Part shown: positions 17,382-21,362 of the stretch, in pieces
Numbering within the stretch: position 1 is the stretch's first letter
Layout: the number at the start of each line of letters is the position of its first letter
Assembly: GCA_009193035.1 (NCBI GenBank)
Contig: SWDT01000189.1
Coordinates: 1-21,362 of the forward strand
DNA: 21,362 bases
Reading direction: 5' to 3'
Origin: Halicephalobus mephisto
Taxonomy: Eukaryota; Nematoda; Chromadorea; Rhabditida; Panagrolaimidae
The notes under the pieces: generated by a model
The model's database searches: none
Seen by the model: the letters and a program-made list of their open reading frames with translations, nothing else
What the model was told of the DNA's origin: nothing
Translations under genes and position numbers: made by a program

Positions 17382-18460
17382 GAAACACTATATCATATCA
17401 ATTCCGACTGGTTCTAACGATATTTTGGCTTTTTAACCCTTCTTTCAGAATGCATAGCTAACATGAATAACTCCTTCGGTTCCTTAAGAACACTTGAACT
17501 GCACCTAGTTCCTCAATATCGTTCCAATTTCAAAATACAGATCCTTTTCAATCTGAGATGAGAAATAATGTCCTTGATTCAAACTCAGATCAAGTATCAG
17601 ATCAGAATGAATATCCAGATGATATCAAGAGTCGTACTTTTGTACTTCTCCAATGCATTGAATACAGATCCACAACTGAACTCATGGAATACACGCCTTC
17701 GAATATTTCTTCCACCACAGCAGATGAGCTCAAGAATGAAAAAAATTATATCCGTCTCCTCATCATGATAAATCAATGTTTTCTGCCGATTGTAATTTAG
17801 AAGAGACTACTGAACATTATCATGACTGAAATCCATTGCTGGAACGAGATGAAGTATCCCTCAATAACATGAAAAAATGTCGATAAAGAAGTAAGTTAAT
17901 TCTCAGTAATGGAATATCATTATTGGATCAGCTTTCAGGAAGGAACTTTCATACAGAAACAGAAATGAGCAATAATCGAACTATTCTTCATTCTCACCGA
18001 CGAACAACGGAATGAACTTTCATCAGATGCATTTCTTGCGCTAAATCTATAATCGACAATTCAGAAGTCATTATTCATCAATAAAGTACTTTTTTGGATT
18101 AATTTATTGAAATATTTTTATTCCTGAATTATTATAAATTTTACAATAAAATGCTGTATATGGTTTTCAAAAATATACTCAGAAAAACATTCTCCATAGT
18201 AGAAATTACATTAAGAAAAACTTCTAACAACTAATTCTGTTCATCATGAATGTTCCTTTTTGATCCCTTAGAGGCGAACGAGAATCCAAAAATTCAAGTT
18301 TGATTTTTGTCTCTATATCATGTTGTTTTCAAAAATATCATCGTTATTATGTATATTTAAATGGAATGGTTTTGTGTCATACAGAAAAGATAAATAATCT
18401 TAATACCTAGCGTTTCTATAATATCTACAACGAACAATACCGTATGATTTATTCTCTTGT
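17382..18460. other. Intergenic stretch with an unassigned open frame
   Basis: An 80-codon frame at 17558-17800 begins with an ATG and has a balanced, acidic composition (DSNSDQVSDQNEYPDD), more protein-like than other chance frames here. No family, splice signal or start context supports it, and it is broken by stops on both sides. It may be a remnant of an inserted coding sequence. Nothing else was recognised. Confidence 0.25.
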
Positions 18461-18500
18461 CAAAGTAAGGAAAGCGATGCAGTCAGAAAAATTGGCTATC

Positions 18501-18619
18501 GCTAGGGGTCAAACCAGGGTGAGAGCACGCCATCCCGTCCGATCTGGCCAGTGAAACGCCCTAGGGCTGGACTAGTACTTGGATCGGAGACGTCCTGGGA
18601 ATCTCCAGTGCTCCTAGCT
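18501..18619 (+). rRNA. 5S ribosomal RNA gene
   Basis: About 119 nt matching the nematode 5S pattern: GCACGCCATCCCGTCCGATC in the 5' half, and AGTACTTGGATCGGAGACG with CCTGGGAATC in the 3' half, which contains the internal pol III control region. The ends GCTAGG and CCTAGC pair as helix I. A T6 pol III terminator follows (18622-18627). Some positions in the middle (CCAGTGAAACGCC) differ from the usual form, so a diverged or variant copy is possible, but the closing helix and terminator are intact. Linkage of 5S and SL RNA genes is known in nematodes. Confidence 0.92.
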
Positions 18620-18768
18620 TCTTTTTTCAACAAATTCAGTAGATTCAAATAATGAGAGAACTGATCAGAAAGGAATGATAATTACCTCTGAGGGAAAATA
18701 GAAAAATTTAATTTCGCACTGTTTTTGAATTTCCTTTTTCTTGTTTCGAATAAAACAGAAAAAAGTAA

Positions 18769-19018
18769 TCTAAATTGCACTCACTGTGAACCTCTCAACA
18801 ATGTCAGAATTCTACCAGAATTTTTATGTCATCTACATCAGGTTCATCAATAAATTCAATGGATCTACAGAAAGAAAACATTGGAAACCGTTTCAGAGAA
18901 ACTCAAAAATATTCAAAATAGTTATTCTAATTCTGTAATCGATGAGGAGATTCAAATCTCAGAGAACTCACAAAATGATTACCAAGTAATTAGAACTGTT
19001 TTTCGGACTCGTTATCGA
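18769..19018 (+). pseudogene. Zinc-finger-like coding remnant
   Basis: One frame reads NCTHCEPLNN, then FLCHLHQVHQ and a stop, and after it stays open for about 54 further codons (with KKTLETVSEKLKN) until another stop near 19016. The CxxC followed by HxxxxH arrangement resembles a C2H2-type finger. The internal stop means it is decayed, and no full gene can be outlined. Confidence 0.3.
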
Positions 19019-19029
19019 TGAAAGTATTG

Positions 19030-20740
19030 AGATGAACAGTGATACTGGATAAGTCATCCATGGGTATTTTTCAGCTTTTCAAACAATTAATTGTAGAACA
19101 GACAGTAATCATCTCATCATTGAAAAAGTGGAACTTTGGAAAGATACTACGAGATAAACACAAGGTATTCTCAATATTTTATACATGCTGAATATTTGTA
19201 ACTTCATAAGTAACGAATCAAGTTCAAAACAGATTTTATTAAATATTCGAAAATTTTATCGAGTTTTTTGTATCACATTTACAACTCGGAAAGTTTTAAT
19301 TCAATGGCCTTACTTCTAAAACAAAAACAATTACTTTTCATTTATGAAAATTTGCATATCAAATTGGATGAAAATGAAGAAAGAAATCCTTAGAAAGTAA
19401 TAAAGGAAATAAAAGAGTACTGCACCTTTTGAATTTGGTATAAAAACTTCAATCAAACTTCAATTACTTGATAGAAATTACTTTCAATTTCATACTACAT
19501 ATGGAATGATAAGATATCTTAGTTCAAACTGTCAATTTCGAATTAATTTGAGTTTTAATTTTGAATCGGGTTTGAAAGTTGAACCGAATTAGGTCTATTC
19601 AATAATCGAAGTTTTTGAAGAGTCGGTAGTTCTGCTGACAGTCTATATGAATTTTTTGAACCCTATATGAAGGAAAAAATGATAAGAAAAAACCTTTGCT
19701 TTTATCTTCTTAAAAATTGAAAATCATATGATATTTTCTTTCGAAATAGACATTTATAAAATAACCGATTGTCGTTTCCGCAGTTAGTAAATTTCTGTTT
19801 ATTTATTGAAAATTTGATTCTCTACATCTTTATTTCCATATTAGTGAATTAAAATATATTTTTCGGTCTAAATAAATTTGAAAACCTTCAAAATAGGTAC
19901 TCTACTGTATTTGGAGCTATAAGTTCTGAATATGACCTTACAGTTGTAATCTAGTTTTCAGAAGTCTCATTTCCGAAATAATATAACTTTGATGAATTTT
20001 CATTTCACAATATTTCTCACTCATCGAGTTCCTTAATTTCTAGGAAAATTGATTCTGAAATCATGTCTTCATTTATCTATTTCTGCAGCCTTTTCGGTCA
20101 AGATCAATCTCTAAATTGTCATTAGATGCATGTTATTTAAGAATACCTGAATTATTATTGAAAAACCAGAATAGTTTATGCGATTCAGTTTGAGTGGTAT
20201 GTACGTTATTTCTATTTCGCAAAATTACCATAAATTGTCAAGAATAATAAACATGAGATCTAGAAAAATCAACTGGAACAGGTTTTGTATTTTTTGTAAG
20301 TTTTCAATTTTTCCATACCAAAGAACGGTTATTTGTTTTACTTCATTCACAGATTTAAAAATCCAATAATAAAGCCACAGTCAACCATATATTAAGAGAA
20401 CTTTATACGAATATATCTCATATTGAACTATAATTTCAGTTTAAATGTAAAAATTGATTTTTATGTACTTTCCAAATGAGATAATTATTCCCTATTCTTC
20501 TCCATCACCTGCTTAATTATCATCATCTTATTAGAAAACGTTAACAAAGATAAAACTATCGTTCTTTGTTCGACTGTGTTGTTGACATGTATATGAGAGA
20601 TATTTTTTATTCATTTCTGAAACGCGAATGATAAAACTGTTCAAATACGTTACAAGAATATAGAAAATATTCAGTTTTGCGAGAGGAAAGTTGTTCGTTT
20701 ACTGAATAATTACCGTGTATTTAACAGACGATATATCAGT
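19030..20740. other. Long intergenic stretch, nothing firm
   Basis: About 1.7 kb of AT-rich DNA with frequent stops in all frames. A short plus frame at 20178-20369 has no domain pattern. No RNA genes, transposon ends or SL copies were seen. Confidence 0.45.
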
Positions 20741-20742
20741 TG

Positions 20743-20753
20743 GTTTTTTTTAG
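20743..20753 (+). promoter_or_regulatory. Candidate trans-splice acceptor before the LRAT-like gene
   Basis: GTTTTTTTTAG ends at 20753, about 29 nt before the ATG at 20783. It is a strong nematode-type acceptor with no upstream exon visible, so SL addition is likely. Confidence 0.5.
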
Positions 20754-20782
20754 AGTTTTAGATTTATAACTGTTCACCAATA

Positions 20783-21362
20783 ATGCCGAATGAGGATGTT
20801 CTGTTCCCCGAAGATGTTCCGAGACAATTCCATCAACACGTAAACAAAGTCGTCCAGGAGGAATATATGGGGGAGGAATGTGCGGAGAGACTTTGGGGCA
20901 AAACCCCCTTCGGTCAGTATTTTGTCTTGATCACAACCGAGGTAGAATTTCCTGCAATAGTTAATGATTGATGTACTTACTTCCCCTTCAGGTACTCTGG
21001 TACGCTGTTCGATTGATTGTCGATGAAGAAAATCGAGATTTGGACATTGTTCGACAACGAGATGTCAACAATAGTTATATTCTTGAGAAATCCCAGCATT
21101 TGACACCGGAGGGGGCACACGAATACCGAGTTGAAACTCATCAGAAGCTTTCCAATGGCATCTTTCCCGAGTAAGATATTTTAGATTGTACATAAGACTT
21201 ATATGAGACCTTGTAGTCATGTGCCTCATCGTATCCGGAAACTTCCCCCAGATTGCATCTATAATCCCGACTTTTATTTGAAACCAGGGGATCACATTCA
21301 GCGAAACCTTGGTGCTACAATTTCCATCGGTAATCACGAAGGAATCTATCTTGGTAGCGGTA
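20783..21362 (+). CDS. LRAT/NlpC-P60-like domain protein, 5' part (runs off the window)
   Basis: Three exons, 20783-20941, 20992-21170 and 21217 to the window end, join in frame with phases 0 and 2. The first 112 residues (MPNEDVLFPEDVPRQF start, WYAVRLIVDEE) match no family I know and are charged. Exon 3 then begins a lecithin retinol acyltransferase-like domain: PDFYLKPGDHI (residues 130-140), then NHEGIYLGSG (152-161). GDHI plus H(E/W)GIYxG is the signature of LRAT/H-rev107 and related NC-domain proteins, and His153 would be the first catalytic His. The catalytic Cys lies further downstream, outside the window. Such proteins are acyltransferases or phospholipases acting on lipids at membranes; nematode EGL-26 is a distant relative. 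The start is the first ATG after the candidate trans-splice acceptor. Confidence 0.8.

Noticed and set aside
1..21362. CRISPR arrays, bacterial operons or ribosome binding sites
   Set aside because: No regularly spaced repeats; introns, SL RNA and 5S features show eukaryotic nuclear DNA.

Overview
The window looks like nuclear DNA of a nematode, probably a chromadorean. It is AT-rich and its genes have short GT-AG introns, often 45-60 nt, with TTTTAG or TTTCAG acceptors. It carries several SL1-type spliced-leader RNA genes, one with what I recognise as the canonical nematode SL1 exon, and a 5S rRNA gene of nematode type.

Layout. (1) 1-1590: a long inverted repeat of about 300 bp arms, then the 3' end of a cathepsin B-like gene. 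(2) 1590-3900: mostly unassigned DNA with one SL1 RNA gene (minus) and one copy of a short dispersed repeat. (3) 3904-8406: a head-to-head pair of paralogs. The plus copy is intact: 425 aa in six exons, with an N-terminal ubiquitin-like domain followed by a divergent kinase-like domain. The minus copy keeps an open 188-codon first half, but its kinase-like half is broken by frameshifts and stops. An inverted repeat lies between them. (4) 8505-8640: a reverse-transcriptase fragment of a non-LTR (RTE-like) element. (5) 9428-12733 (minus): a complete six-exon gene for a 1000-aa secreted or surface protein with NIDO, AMOP, VWD and sushi domains, carrying a 62-bp pogo/Tigger-like palindrome in intron 2. 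(6) 13018-14800: frameshifted remnants of a Polinton/adintovirus-like element, the clearest being a protein-primed type B DNA polymerase. (7) 14929-16738: three more SL RNA genes and one remnant, in both orientations, two of them forming a divergent pair. (8) 17165-17381: a foldback element. (9) 18501-18619: 5S rRNA. (10) 20783-21362: the start of an LRAT/NlpC-P60-like gene that runs off the window.

The SL RNAs and 5S rRNA fit the nematode habit of linking these small-RNA genes, and acceptor-like TTTTAG sites just before three start codons are plausible places for SL addition. The most novel item is the ubiquitin-like/kinase-like fusion. The broken mirror copy, read in fragments, still shows the same catalytic-loop pattern, which serves as an internal two-sequence alignment. 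All identities come from reading the sequence and remembered family patterns; no search was run.
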